Assembly (NCBI GenBank): GCA_025331435.1
Contig: JAIWNI010000045.1
Span: 167,571 to 231,570, forward strand
DNA from: Choanephora cucurbitarum
Lineage: Eukaryota > Mucoromycota > Mucoromycetes > Mucorales > Choanephoraceae
Direction: 5' to 3'
DNA: 64,000 nucleotides
A program made the position numbers and the translations under genes. Below are positions 1 through 13,439 of this stretch, in pieces. How positions within the stretch are numbered: the first letter of the stretch is position 1; the number at the start of each line of letters is the position of its first letter. The notes beneath the pieces were generated by a model. That model was not told the origin of the DNA. It was given only the letters and a program-made list of their open reading frames with translations, and did not search any database.

Positions 1-2739
1 TTGTACTTGTCTTTGAGACTTAACAAAATGCATTTGCTTCATTCAACACATCGCACTACATGACAAGCCTCTCTTCAAATATACCGACCAGGCTTCATCT
101 CAGTAAAACTATACCATTTTGTTCAGACTTATCATGATTACAGATCATACTATCAGTGCACATACCCAATATGCCTGACTTGGTTCTTTGTTTCACACAA
201 AACTTGCGCATTATATACATTCTGATAGCCTTTAGCCTCTTTCTCTCACTTTTGCAGCATCTGTTGTTACCTAACCCTTTTTTTTGACATACCGTGTCGT
301 AGTTTTGAAGACTAATATTATTCTAATTATACCATATTGACCACAAATACTCACTGTATTAATGGCCTTTCTGAATCGTGACTTTACTATCACTTTTCAA
401 AAGTGCATGTGAAACAAGATTTATTTTGCGTCGTACGTAATTGCTAAACCATGACTAGAGTCTATGTAGTAACATATGTTGATGTTAGAACTTACGCTTT
501 TTCTGCTTCTACTTTGGTCTCTTTCACGAATAAATAAAAGTAACAAGACTCGCATAAAATAATCCGTTGTCTGGTGAAATTCAGCACAGTGCATGTGAGA
601 ATAATTCCATGTTCTGTGAGTGTATGTAGAATAACTTCGTATAAAAGGAGTTTTTGTTTTATCACAACAGGTTTTTGTGTCTTGAAAGTAAGCTTCAGTT
701 TTACATTTATGAACTGTGATATATTGCAAAAGTAATGCAACTCTGATAACAATACCAACTGGCCTACCATATCATTAGTTATTTTTGTATCTTTAGCTTT
801 TGTGTCTTGTACTGTATCCATCGTAAATTGACGCTACAGCAACATGATGGTTAGAAAAGTCACCATTTACAGATTGAGCGTAAATCACAATCATATGACT
901 TTAGAGCGTATCATATGTCTACTGATTGTAGTAGCTTTGCTACTGTCGTACAAGCTCTTTGTCAGCCTAGGTAGAGTCTCACTGCCTCTGATGGTCTCAT
1001 TGCCATTGTTATGCCATTGTTTGTCCTAACATAGTTTTCTATGATTGTTTGGTTGTCGTCACTTACTTATATGGATTAGTATGTCTTGTAAGATATAAAA
1101 GAGCATTTCTAACTGATCTAGGTTTAGATGCAAGCAGTAATTATTAATAAAAGTCGTTTGCAGCAGGTTGTATACAGCTTGTTTTTACTTGCTACCAAAC
1201 ATGCTTGGTTGGCCAAGTCGAACGTTGATGGTACTGGTCAACATTCGTCGAGCTCTATTGTCACAGCAGACTTGAGAATAGCTAGAAATCGAAGTATTTT
1301 TTGACTATTTTAATATTTTACCCCAAATTCCACTAAATAAACAGAGAGAGAGAGAAAGAGAGACTAAGTTAATAATAGAAATATACTCTTTCAACAAAAG
1401 TACTCGGCCTCAAACGAATTGACATGGCAAGAAGTGACTAGATCTAACCCTCATAAAGCTTGGTGCTTTATTGCTTCACTATCAACAAAAGGTTTGCTCC
1501 TAGGTATATAACAGAGTATCCCTCATCACCAGCATTTCAAATCAGTCCAACTTAAGACGCAGTAGCCACTATCAATAAAGTCAAATCGCATGAAAATACA
1601 AAAGAACTGCCAAAATATGACACCATTATAGAAGCAATGTAACAGAAACCAAAAGCCAAGTTTTTAGTCATCCGTATTAACCGAAATGTTGAATGCAACT
1701 TTATTTTGCCACTTCTGCGAATCTGATGCGCTTCTATTCCACAATCAATGAGTCTAGTCTTTTTGTCTTTTAGGTCATGAAAGATAGAGAAACTGACAAA
1801 GTATTCCATTACAGAATAGATTTCGTTGACAAATTTGCTGAACCTTCTGAGTGAATTGTTAGATCAAAAAGTAGAGCCGCAGATTATTACCGGTCTCTTC
1901 AAAAGTAAGGATGTATAAGTCTGGAATGATTGACTGCATATGGAATGTAAGCGATTAGATCTGCAGGCAGTTGTTAGCCTTACAGAGGGAATAGTTATAA
2001 ATCACAACATGTGGATATCTGTAAGACTTGACATGATTGTGATGATTAGTAGAAGCAAATCTATATGCCTCTTTCCTAGCATACGTAGGCTATAGGTATA
2101 CTTCTCACTACATCAGTTGCTTCTGGTCTTTCAAATCAAAGTTTTCCATGCTTTGTTGTCACTTTCTCTCTTGCTTTCTTTTTTATTTTTACAGTCGTCA
2201 GCTACAAGCCCATTATCTATGCTATTTTGATCTCATCTTTCAGCAAATGCAGAGCACATCATAAGCCATTCAAGCATATTACACACTTAATACATCTACT
2301 GACTCTTATGTTAGGTCATGAGCCAAAGACGAGATAACAATTTCACGCTCTATGGGTGCATATTCACCAGTATATTTGAAGAGCATAACCTTAGATATGT
2401 GGTCATTGGATAGAGTAGATAGTATTTGCTATCTACAAATTGTTTTTCATGTAGCTACTGTTGAAACCTTTTCACTGTTGTTATGATGCTAATACCTTAC
2501 CGTCAACATGTGATATTAGCAGTTGATTCAAGTGAAGTCAAAAAGATCATTGCTTACTACATTTCATTGGTGCCTTTCTGTCATCAAGCTCTAAGTCATC
2601 TCTGTCAAGCTATAGCAACTGCCTGAAGTCTAACAGTGATAATCAAGAGCTTTTGTAACAGGCGAGCTAACTTTTACTATCTGCATAACTCAATACAATG
2701 CTTTATCTTAAAGGCTGTTTTTGTATGAATTACCTCCTC

Positions 2740-3075
2740 AACAGGTCATTTCCATTGATCCCTTCCCCCATAAAAATAAAAAATAGAACTCCTTCGAACC
2801 CCCTTTCCAAAAAAGGCTTGTTAACTTATCCCCGCTGCTTTGGTCGGAACGGCAAAAAGTAGCGATGCCGACACTTCCGTCGGATATATATTCCCCCGGC
2901 AACTCTCCTGTAGTTACACGTATTCCCTTATTTGTCGATCAGCTAAAAATAAATTTTCCGCTTCTCACCCTCTGACGCGTACTTTTATTTTTCTCTCTTC
3001 TTATTTCTTTATCTGTCTCTCTCTGACATCACAACGCTAGAGTCAAATCAACTAAGCCAAAAGTTGAACAGAACA
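2740..3075 (+). promoter_or_regulatory. Promoter-like block with pyrimidine-rich leader
   Basis: This stretch is richer in G+C than its surroundings (about 2790-2900) and is followed by a long C/T-rich run (about 2975-3025). That is the layout expected of a fungal promoter plus 5-prime leader, and the same layout precedes the 212-aa gene in this window. It is conserved in the inverted copy (36749-37090). No convincing long reading frame follows, so the gene it served is probably lost or reduced to the 31-codon frame at 3076. Confidence 0.35.
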
Positions 3076-3171
3076 ATGAAAGCTGCTTCAGGACGCGACC
3101 TGGCAGCCTTTATTCTCGATCCCTTTTTCCTGATTACCGCTTTTTTGTGGCTTGACCCGAATAACTTGTGA
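3076..3171 (+). pseudogene. 31-codon frame after the promoter-like block, possible UPF0057/PMP3 remnant
   Basis: An ATG directly after the pyrimidine-rich leader opens a 31-codon frame starting MKAASGRDLAAFIL, followed by a hydrophobic run. The start is reminiscent of the small membrane proteolipid family PMP3/UPF0057. The diagnostic proline pair and RGCG motif are absent, and the frame ends early. In the inverted copy (ATG at 36748, minus strand) a one-base deletion in a T/C run gives an even earlier stop, after about 18 codons. I read it as a broken gene start or chance similarity rather than a functional gene. Confidence 0.2.
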
Positions 3172-4249
3172 TCCGCTGCATGACGATTTTTGCTTCACAC
3201 TTGTTTGCTGTAGCCAGCAATCTGTTAAAACAGCCTCATAAGGAACTATAAAAGAAAGCAGTTACTGTAAAACAACAGTTCGATCTTGCCAAAGTTATAC
3301 CAGAAAAAGAAAAGAAGAGTCATTAGCCATACAGCTAAATGACGCATTGTTAGTATACCATGCGAATGGAAGAAATAGTGAGAGGAATGAAGTGAGCGGC
3401 AAAAGTAATTTGACACGAGGCAGATAAGAAAAGAAGAGCTGGATAAGCAAGTGATTGTGTCAACAACAGGATATAGACATTTCCAACCCAGAGAAAAAAT
3501 GTTGACTAAGATAAAGAGAATATAAAGTATGACACCACGTTAGATAATCAAGTACAAGATATTGGATATTGGATATTAGATACTAAGCATGGGAGAACTG
3601 CAGACATTATAGCCTTTCAAGTCTAGACAGAGCAATATTGGTAAGAGTAGAGACGAAAAGAACTAAAAGGTAGGACCGACAGTAAAGAAATGTTCAGCCT
3701 ATGATAAGGGAGACAAGTGCAAAAGTATACAATTGATTATGTCAGATCAGAGAGAAAGACTTGTTGGATGATAATTGTTGAAGATCCGTCACTGCTTGCG
3801 CTTAATGAATCACTTAAACCAAGACCATGTTGGGAAAGGATATTTGATGAGTTCAAGTAGTAAGTCAGGGGAAAAGGCTGTAGTGTAATAGCATAGAATG
3901 GTTCAGAACTACTGTAAAAGAGAAATGAAGGAACATGAAAAGAGAATAAAAGCCCACATAGATATACGTGTACATGTTTGTTTGTAAAAAAAAATGTGGC
4001 TGACTGTTCAGTCCTCAGTATATATTTCTTCATCAGCTAAATGGCAATGTGCTGGAAAAGAGTGTTGAGATGAACAATGAAAAATAAAGTGGCTTGAGAG
4101 TCAATTGCTTCACTTAGGAGGTAATACAGGGTAGAAAGCAAGTCAAGGTGCTAATCAAGCTTAGTCTGCCCTTGCTTATGAACTGGTATTTTTGTTGTTG
4201 CAGCGAAATAATGCTGAGATACACATCACACTGTATGAACGACATATCT

Positions 4250-5800
4250 TGGAGAAATCTAAATATTGTCCAAATGCTTGAATGAGAAAGAGAGAGAGAA
4301 AAAATAAAGTTTTCAGGCTCAGCAAGTTGAGAGTCATCTATGCTCAGACACATGCTTTTTTTTCCGTTCTTTTTACCTGCATGCTTTACTGCCTTATCCT
4401 ACTAGTGATCAGCAAATATCTACAGTAGTGCTCATATAGTGCATACATATATCACAGCAACACAGTTGCATATATCCACTAGTGTCAGTGACATGGACCC
4501 GGTCTTTGGTCTTACTTGCTCGAGTGAGTTTGCCTCATCTCTGTTCCAGATCAGCAACATGTTTGTCATCGTCACGCAAGAAGGTCGAGAAAACTGCCTG
4601 TATGAGCCCCACTCGTATCAGTATGAACGACTTTAGCTTACAGAGGTAAAAAGAGGTGTTGGTGTTTGGGTTTTTTTTTCGCTTTTGGTCTTTTTAATGT
4701 GATTTAGAGCTTTTTCAGGCTGTGTTGTACAGACTTGAAGGAGATAGACTTATGCAAATGTCACTACAAATGAGTATGCCGAACATGCACATATAAGGCA
4801 AAGACATAGGTACAAGACATCGCAGCTTTCGACACAATGACGACAACAAAGAAGGTATTTGGGATGCTTACAGCATAAGAGCATACTTTCAATGGCATAT
4901 ATATATATACTATCTGCAAATTTAGACTAAAGTTGAGGACCACGCAGATTACTACAACAATCAAACAATCACAGCTAATGGACCATTGAGAGCAATAAAA
5001 CCATTAAAAACGATGAAGTCATTAAAAACAATGAAGTCATTAGGAACAATGAACTGATGCATCAGCTGATACGCCATAGAGCGAGGCAAGTCTTAACATC
5101 TGAAGAGTTGGAAAAAGCAATAGCATGGGATTGTGTCATATAAACTTAATAGTTAGTGGCAGATGTTGTGGATCAGTCATGATTGACATGTATGAAGCTG
5201 ATCAGTGACAACAAGGAAATAAATTGACGCATACAAACACACGTTTCATCTGACACTGTCATTATTCATGTTCCATACAAAGCATCCAAGCCATAGCACA
5301 AGTGTCGATATGACAGAGATTTCATTGTTATACTGCATGTTTCGCAGATGTGATGAATGTGGCGATTCTAATGACATGGGTTGAACAATGAGTGTATGAT
5401 GAAATGATAACATTCTCAGAGGATAATAAAAGTAATGAAAGCAACAGCTAGTAGGAGCTAGTGATGAGAATTAAGATGAATGAATTTACTTGACATGTAT
5501 TCTGGGTGTTGCCATTACTGTTGGCAATGGCACCCTTATCATACTACTATATGGCTTATGGCTTGTGGCTTAGACATAAAGACTACAAAGACAATGAAAC
5601 TGAATTTATTGTTTTTGATTTGTAAATAGATATAGTTTATTTGTCATTTAGTTTATGTATATCTATTAGACCATAGCCAGATACTTGACGCTGAATACTT
5701 GACTCCAAACTGATCATACTCGATTATGTCATTCACTCGAATACTATCTTATCGTTAGCCTTTAGGTTTGCTTTCTTTTGACGAAAAGCTACTCACTGAC
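4250..5800. repeat. Diverged direct copy of 11940-13490
   Basis: The block beginning with the AGAGAGAGAAAAAATAAAG tract and continuing through the CAGATCAGCAACATGTTTG stretch, the AACAATGAAG-type array (4990-5055) and the TACTTGAC short repeats (5675-5700) follows the same order as 11940-13490. Similarity ends at the first arm of a small hairpin (AGCTACTCAC, near 5790). That is where copies A, B and C go on into the G+C-rich leader block. No gene is supported. Confidence 0.75.
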
Positions 5801-8800
5801 CGGGTCGTATTTCATTGTTTTTATTTTTTATCTGCATTCCAAATTATTGATAAGATTATATTTTGCATAATGAGAGAAGAAAAATGAAACAAGTTCATGC
5901 TCATGTGCTCTGTAACGGAATTTTAGAAGCATTCGCTATTCTTTTAAAAAAAAACATCACAGACGAGATCGACAAAAAGGAAGAAGGTGCTGCATCTTAC
6001 TACGAGCATAATAGAATTGCGATGCATGTAAAGATAGAATAATGGCGATGGCAACAAGAACAATACTTGAGAGGAATATCAAGCAAAAAAGATACATTTT
6101 TGCTTATTTGGCGAAAGCATGATACCGCTTTCCCCCTTTTTTTTTGTTTGCTTGGATCGATCAATCCATTGTAAGAGCTACAGACTGCTATGAGAAGCTT
6201 TAAATAATACTGGAATAACTAAAAAGGAGGCATTGTGGCTTTCGACAGAGTCATTGGCTTAACTCCAGTCGTTGTTTAACCAGAAAAATGTGAGTTTTCG
6301 CTCAAGTGTTACATATTTATTCCAAGGTTCTTTTTTTTTTCTACTTTTTTTTTCAAGAGTTTTAGCATCATTTAATCTCAATTAAAAAAAGAAAGTATTA
6401 TATAAGAGTCTTCTTTCTTTCGTCTTTCTTTTGGTTTTTTTTCAGTATGATAATAAAACGATGTTTATTATGTTTTTTTATAAATTTGCCAACAGATACA
6501 AAGAAAATTCGTTCAATTAATTGAGTAGAATACGATGCGAAGTAACTAGAGCTTTTATTAATGTAAAATAACAGAGGAGAGTTGTTTGAAACAATAAGTA
6601 ATATAGAGACAGAAAAGCAGATAGACATTGACTATTTCTTTGTTGACTTTTCTTGAATTTTTTGATTGTGGAAAAGAAAGAAGAGCAGAACAAAGAGCAG
6701 AACAAAGACGTGATGAGTCAGCCAAAGAGACCATAAAGAGTCAGCCAATAAAGACCATAGCGTAAATCGTCTTGAAAGTATGGATCCTCCCTCCCCTGTT
6801 ACCTTACCCCTAACGGGCCTACAAGTTAGGCTAAAGCCTACCTTCATGACCCAGAGTAGCTAGTAGCCTTTTGCCGAAGCGTCGTACCCTGGCGGATGCC
6901 GCAGATACCGAAAGACAGAGAGGAAGACCCACGACTTTGAGCATGCCAGACAGACAGATGAATACAGAGGCGTTGGAGATTGAGACCTATGGGTTTTTGT
7001 TTTAGATTTGAGTTAGTTAGAATTAGACTAATAAAAAAATAAAAAAAAATTGCGAAGAAAGAAAAATGATGATCATACCAAGTGATGACAAAAGGAACAA
7101 AGAGAACTAATCTGACAGCTTGCTTGAAAGAAAAGAAAGACCAAGACAATGAGAGAGCACCATGACAAGTAAAGAGAGATAGATCAAAAGTGGTTTTTGT
7201 AGTTTTAGAGGTTTTGTAGTATAAATGACTTTGTAGTTTGAATGAAACTGAAGAAAAAGAAAAGGGAAAAAAGCGAAATAAAAGTCTTTTCTTTTAAACA
7301 AAATTTGGTGCATTAGCCTAACCTTATTTATTGAATCATACCTATTAGCACGATCTCATTTTCATGCATAATCATTACGCTTTCATGAGAACTAACTTTC
7401 TTATGTATCACTAACTCTGTCTGGTAAGAACCAATCAATTTTCTTTCCTTCTCTATCTTTTCTTTTCTCTTGGTTTCTCTTGGTTTCACCTGATCATCTA
7501 TCTCCCATAGATTTGAGCATTTTACTATACTTGATACGCAAAGAAGTTCAGACCTTTGTTGCTACCTTCTGGTTCCAAATACTAGCTACATGACTTTTTA
7601 CAGCTAATCTATAGCCAGAGTCATTTTACACTACCGACAACTGCTTTGGCTTTTCTGGCTTTATTGGCTTTCCCTATCTATGACGGATGATGATCCTCTG
7701 ATATACTTTTGCCTGTTAATCAGACTTCCTTTCCGAGATAGGTTCCCTTTTTTTTCATGGTGCATTGTTTATTTTTCTGTGCTTGTGACAAAAAAAGAAA
7801 AAAAAAGTGCTACGCTTAATGTGTATCTATTATATAATCACTGCCAAAAAAAGAAGTGCAGGTTTAATGCCAATTTCGGCCTGAACTCCTATTAAATTAA
7901 GATATAGACTTAGACCTGATATCCATATAAAATTCGAATCCGGATAGCTGTCATTATCCCGAACTAAATAAGTATTACAAATCTAAGCCAAAAATTGGAA
8001 TAAAGTCTATAAAATTCTTACCGACTAAAATAGAAAAAATCATGATTTGAGACGTAAATATGCATTCAATTTGTAGTCTTTAAGTGCTGATTACAGCCTG
8101 GATTTTGAATGAGATTACTCTTTTTTTTCGTAGATTACAGGCCTACAGCAAATGTTTATCTAACTTTTATGCGAAAACGAGAGACAAAATTGGTTTTCTG
8201 GTTATCTTCATTGATAAGATATCATCGCCAAATCATATCCTCCAAATTGTTGCGGTAGGATGATACATAATCGATCTTTGCTATCTCTTACAAAACTGCT
8301 TATTCTATCTGTTTCAACAATATCTATTTTCTAGTTGTTCTGTTCACATACCAGACACGATGGTTCATACAAGTTCCACAAGAGTCATTGGTAACCAAAA
8401 GAGTTACGCTGTACGATAAAGATAGGTAAGTTTTCTTTTATATATTCAGATATACCTTTATCCAAACTATAATTTAGTCTTCTAGAATATGACTCTCTAA
8501 CACCATGATATGTATGATAGAAGGTTGTGCTGACTTGTTCTGTGAGGTCTGTGCATCCTTCTAGCTAAATACCAGATGCTTTTCATATACCTGTCATAAA
8601 TGTTAATCTCTTCACTCCCATATCCATTCATCTTAAGTCTGTATGTAAAATATCTGACTTGAAGTTTATTTCCAATTTATGTGAAATTACTATTGTCCTT
8701 ATGATTCATTTGACATTCATTGTTGAATGGATATTTTTAACTGTAATACTTGGAGACCGAAATCTTCAACATGAGTTATTTTAGATTAGATAATTGACTG

Positions 8801-9690
8801 AAACACAATATTACTTGTAAGAACCCACATCTTTAGCTACATATTACAAATCTCAGAAGCCGATTCTTTGTAGTAAATGAAGCTTAATCTCCTTTTAAAA
8901 TAATTGAAATAAGATTGCTTATTCTGATCTCATAATGTTGTTAGCAATCAACTCCAAAATCTTGGAAATTTTTTCAGAATGCTACAATAACAACCATCAT
9001 GATGTGTGTGTGAGGGAAGACAATGAAACAGCGCAAAAGTATTAGCAAAAGATTCATAAAAAGAGAATAATGTATCCTTGTGTTGAAAAAAGGAACAAAA
9101 TCAAAAAAAAAGAAATCTAAATGTAAGTTGAAATTAGAAAAATTCAATTCATAACGATGAATGAGAAAGAAAGACGGAGACAAGAACATTAGAAAGACTT
9201 TCAATCTTGTCAGAAGCTATTGTTAAACAAACAAATACAAAGCTAAAGAGCACTCTGTAAGGTTAAAGAGAATATTGATTGAAAGCTTACATCTCTATCA
9301 AAATCGGCTCTGACTTATAATAACAGAATTTGTTTGGAAAGCCGAAGCTTATTTAAATATCAAAAGAGACCTTTTTTTATGCAGCAAAAAAAAAGAACCT
9401 AATTCAATCGAATACACTATGTAGATAACACACTATTGTAAGAAAGACTTGTAAAACTCAAAAGTGGCAACTATTCATATTGCCTTTATTCTGCTGTATA
9501 GCCTAACTAGATTGATTTCAATGTAAGTCTATAGAAAAAAAGGAAAAGAAACATGAGAGCAACTACAATAATATACAGCCATAAAAAATATGAAATCCCC
9601 TCCAAATTTGTATAAATCACCAACACTATCATTTATTTGTGATAAAATAATAATTTGATCCTGTTTGCTAGGGATATACGGCTATCTTTA
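5800..9690. other. AT-rich spacer without a recognisable gene
   Basis: This 3.9-kb stretch has no counterpart that I can find elsewhere in the window. It is dominated by A and T runs, and its reading frames are short and low complexity (mostly Phe/Leu/Lys-rich). The only compositional exception is a G+C-rich island at about 6780-6990. It lies downstream, on the minus strand, of a pyrimidine-rich run (about 7000-7300), again reminiscent of a promoter and first exon. On the minus strand an ATGAAG immediately followed by GTAGGC (6847 downward) could be a start codon with a splice donor, but no downstream exon can be supported. Confidence 0.5.
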
Positions 9691-10090
9691 TAAAACACAC
9701 CATGCCCACTAGTCGGACTTATTCTTACAAGTACAAGAAAGTTGTTCAGGGTGCTTTAACCATTTCATTAGCATAGGGACAATTGCTAGCTTGTTGACGG
9801 GTCTAGCTAATCGATTGATAGACATCCATTGATGACCATCAATTGTGATCAGATAATCAAGTAGAGTAAGCTATGTGACTACTGTCTTTATTGATTGCTT
9901 AATAGCTCTTGCTAGAGATTACAAGTACTTATTTACGGAGACCATTAAAGCTTATTAATAGTAGATAGCTTAACAAATCTAATGACATATCTTTATGACA
10001 AGCCAACAACGGTGAATGACTACAGTTATACTGAAAGCGTACAGTAGCCAACGTATTTGACATGACTATAGACAACAGATATATAAGTTT
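9690..10090 (-). pseudogene. Degenerate copy of the 128-aa gene found intact at 25635-26021
   Basis: Sequence around 9720-10080 aligns along its whole length with 25640-26021 in the same orientation. Shared stretches include GACAATTGCTAGCTTGTTG and ATGACATATCTTTATGACA. Several stops and indels interrupt the frame. Other copies of the same module lie at 17081-17390 and 46470-46770 (plus strand) and 59040-59450 (minus strand). The function is unknown. Confidence 0.6.
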
Positions 10091-12654
10091 TGCATTCAAG
10101 TATATTTGTGCATTATGACTTTTTGATCATCCTCTACATCCAACTACATATATATGTTAATATGTACTAAACAAAAATAAAAAAAAATTGCAAATTGAAA
10201 ATAATATAACTGTTTTTATTGTCTTCATTGTCTTTATTTCCAAACCATAAGTCATCTTTTAGCATAATGATATAAGTAGGATTATACTAATGTTCAAAGC
10301 TACGACAAGGTACGTCAAATGAAAAGTGGTTTGTGACAGCAAGTACAACAAAAGTGAGAGAAAATGATTGTAGATCATCAGAGCATATAATATGCACAAG
10401 TTTTGTGTGTGACAAAGAACTTGGTCGGGTATCTCGAGTATATATATCGATGGCATGGTCTGTGACCAAAGCATGTTCGAACAAAATGGTATAGCTTTAC
10501 TAGAACGAAGATGATCGGAACATCTTGAGAAAGGCTTGGCATATACTGCGATGCTTTGACTGAAGCGAAAATGTATTGCTCTATAGTAAAGACAAGCGCA
10601 ATGATGATAATTACATAGGGCAAAAAAGCAAATAAAAAAAAGCGCAAGCGAGTTAAGGTGTATGGACTTATACAGTACAGGGAACTGACAACAGTTCAAA
10701 GCTGCAGATGAACAAGTCTGCAATAGTTTTTGTGCTATCCTTTTGACAATATAGTTTAATCATGTCAGAATTTGATGACTGTGTATGTGATATGTAGAGT
10801 ACAGATACACACTCACATACACAAACACATAGAACAGCTTGCCACTGATCTCGATTGCATTAATGCGCGAGTGGTATAGCAAATGAAGCACGACATGCAA
10901 GTGTGCATGACACAACTGAAGACTTGCAAACCTAGATGAGCTGCTTCTATTATATATAATGCTCCAAGTATATGCAGATTACAGCCATTGATCACCATCC
11001 TGATGTAAATGTCAGTTATTTGCTTTGTCAATTCATTCAACAGTCATGATACAACTTACAGACACAGCTCTGCAAGTATCGTTGGCATATTTATCAAGTG
11101 ACGAGTATCACCTTGACCGACTTGAGTTTACTCTTCATCGCTTACTTGATATACTGACCCATCATTTGGCCCCGATCCATTCATATCAACACAGATCATT
11201 CACTTTGTCTACTAAAGGTATCTATTCTGAGAGATAAACCTCAAAAAATGCGATCTACTCCGCCCATGTTACATAATTACTTTTTTGTTTTCAGTGTTGC
11301 ATTCAATCATTTGAAAATTTTGGTTAATTTAGAGATAGGAGAGAGTATATTCAATCACTTTATACTTTGCTGGGAGTGAATATGAACAACATTGTTACTT
11401 TTTCGAGCTCAATGTATTAGTGCATGTAGCTACAAGTTAGTTAGAATATAACATGCTACTATGTTTTTGGCTTAAATAAGATTGGCATCTATCATTAGCG
11501 TTCCTACACTTCTAGTAGATTAAAAGAAAAGGCGCTTTATAGAGTGCTACATTGTAATCTAGCTTTGATTTGGCATGGTGTGTTATAGGTTCATACTGTT
11601 AAACACTTTGTGTCTACACCTAGTATTATGTAGTAGAGTATACTGCCACATTAATTAACTGTGACTTTTCCCTCAAAAATCAAGCCAATCATTCATTCTC
11701 ATCTATTCAATTTGTACAAAAGTATGCGAGTTCCATTTGTTCTCTGTAGCTACAAATAGCCACTACTTGTCATTGGTACATGTAGTCTACACCCATCAGA
11801 ACACTTGGCTATATCACGCATTTTGTAGCTACCTACAACACTAAACTTGAAATACAAAAAGGCAAAAAGTAGCAATTATGGGATGAAATGACAAATGTAA
11901 ATATAGCTACCTTTTTTTTATTGATTTTCTATTTTCCAAATGTTTGAAAGAGGAAGGAGAGAGAGAAAAATAAAGTTTTCAGGCTCAGCAAGTTGAGAGC
12001 CATCTATGCCCAGACATGCTTCTTTTTCACGTCTTTTTAATGCATGCTTTATTGCCTTATCCTACTAGTGATTAGCAAATATCTACAGTAGTGCTCATAT
12101 AGTGCATCATATATCACAGCAACACAGTTGCATATATCCACTAGTGTCAGTGACATGGACCTTGTCCCAGGCCTTACTTGCCTCAGTGAGTTTGCCTCAT
12201 CTCTGTTCCAGATCAGCAACATGTTTGTCATCGTCACGCAAGAAGGTCATAAAGACTGCCTGTTTGAGCTCTACTCGTATCAGTATGAACGACTTTAGCT
12301 TGCAGAGATAGAAAAAGGCATCGCTATCCTTATATTTTTTTGGCTTTTTTCTTTTTTCATGTCATTTAAAGCTTTATCAGGCTGTGTTGTACAGACTTGA
12401 AGGAGATAGACTTATGCAAATGTCACTACAAATGAGTATGCTGAACATGCACATACAAGACAAAGACATAGGTACAAGACATCTCAGCTTTTGATACAAT
12501 AGCAACAACAAGGAGGGTACATAAGGTGTGTATAACATATGAGCACACTCTTAATGGCATACATACACAAATATATACTAATTGCAAAGTTAGACTAATA
12601 GTTGAGGATTACAAAAGCTACTTCACTCAGCAAACCAAGTAGATACGTCACAGA

Positions 12655-12735
12655 AAGAATAGCAATGAAGCCATCACAAACAACGTAGCCATCACAAACA
12701 ATGAAACAATCAAGAACAATGAAATCATGCTTTGA
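12655..12735. repeat. Phased array of an AACAATGAA motif, period about 18 bp
   Basis: The motif CAATGAAGCCATCACAAA recurs with small variations every 18 or so bases. Equivalent arrays sit at corresponding unit positions: 4990-5055, 41810-41890 and, reversed, 34640-34700. Related looser arrays with about 20-bp spacing occur at 16650-16765, 46030-46175, reversed at 26250-26320 and 59680-59755, and at the right edge (63920-63965). Because the period is a multiple of three, the minus strand reads as a short hydrophobic peptide repeat, but start, length and frame are not conserved between copies. Confidence 0.6.
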
Positions 12736-13378
12736 CTGATACATCATCGAATAGATTTGGTCCTTTAAATCAAAAGAATTGGTGAAACTGGGTATCATAC
12801 ACTTGTCTCATATCAGCCCAGTAACTAGTGACAGATGTTATGGATATATCCTAGTTGACATGCATCAAGCTGATCAGTGGCAATAACAAAAAAAAAGAGT
12901 GACATATATAGATATATGTTATTTTAGAGACTTTCTTTGTGTTTATTGATACTATCTCTCCTATCACAGCACAAGTGTCTATATGACAGAGATTCCATTG
13001 TTGTACCTTATTATTTGCAGACACGCTGAATGTAATGATTGCCCTGACTTGGTTTGAGAGATGGTACACTAATATACTGATAGTACGGTCAGAGAACAAT
13101 AAAAGGAAAAGAAGCACCAGCTAGTACAAGATAGTGACGGGATTGAGTATGGCTGAGCCCACTTGACTTATTTCCTTACTGCTATTAACATTATTACTGA
13201 TGACATACTCAGCATGATAGGATTTGACACGGGGATTATAGCTAATGGCTTCTGGCTTGTGGCTTATGATATAGAAATAAAAATCATCCAAAACAATGAA
13301 ATCAATCTGATTGTATTCAATTTGTAAATAGATGATTTTTTTTATTGTTACTTAGTATAAGTATATACATCAGACTAT

Positions 13379-13430
13379 ACCCAGATACTTGACACCAGAT
13401 ACTTGACACTAGATACTTGACACCATTTAC
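13379..13430. repeat. Short tandem repeat of AGATACTTGACACC
   Basis: Three to four imperfect copies of a 14-base unit lie just before the G+C-rich leader block of unit A. The same array is in C (42533-42584), reversed in B (about 29569-29625), and degenerate in the older copy at 5675-5705. B differs from A by a net 24-bp indel between 13117 and 13631. Copy-number change in this array is a likely cause. Confidence 0.65.
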
Positions 13431-13439
13431 CTGGACACC

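Larger units (their letters stand above)
1..4970. repeat. Segment E: large repeat, inverted copy at about 34780-39723
   Basis: Base 1 onward matches, in reverse complement, the sequence ending near 39723, and the match continues with small indels to about 4970 against about 34780. Anchors that pair are the CTCTCT-containing block near 1340 (against 38390), the promoter-like block 2740-3200 (against 36640-37090) and the short direct repeat at 3555-3576 (against the expanded array at 36154-36267). The left end is cut by the window edge. Between 1 and 2700 I see only short reading frames without homology, so no gene is called there. Confidence 0.85.

Noticed and set aside
7930..7945. TTCGAATCC, resembling a tRNA B box
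   Set aside because: No acceptor, D or anticodon stems can be formed around it. The similar GGTTCGAAG near 37025 (and its mirror at 2790) also lacks tRNA structure.
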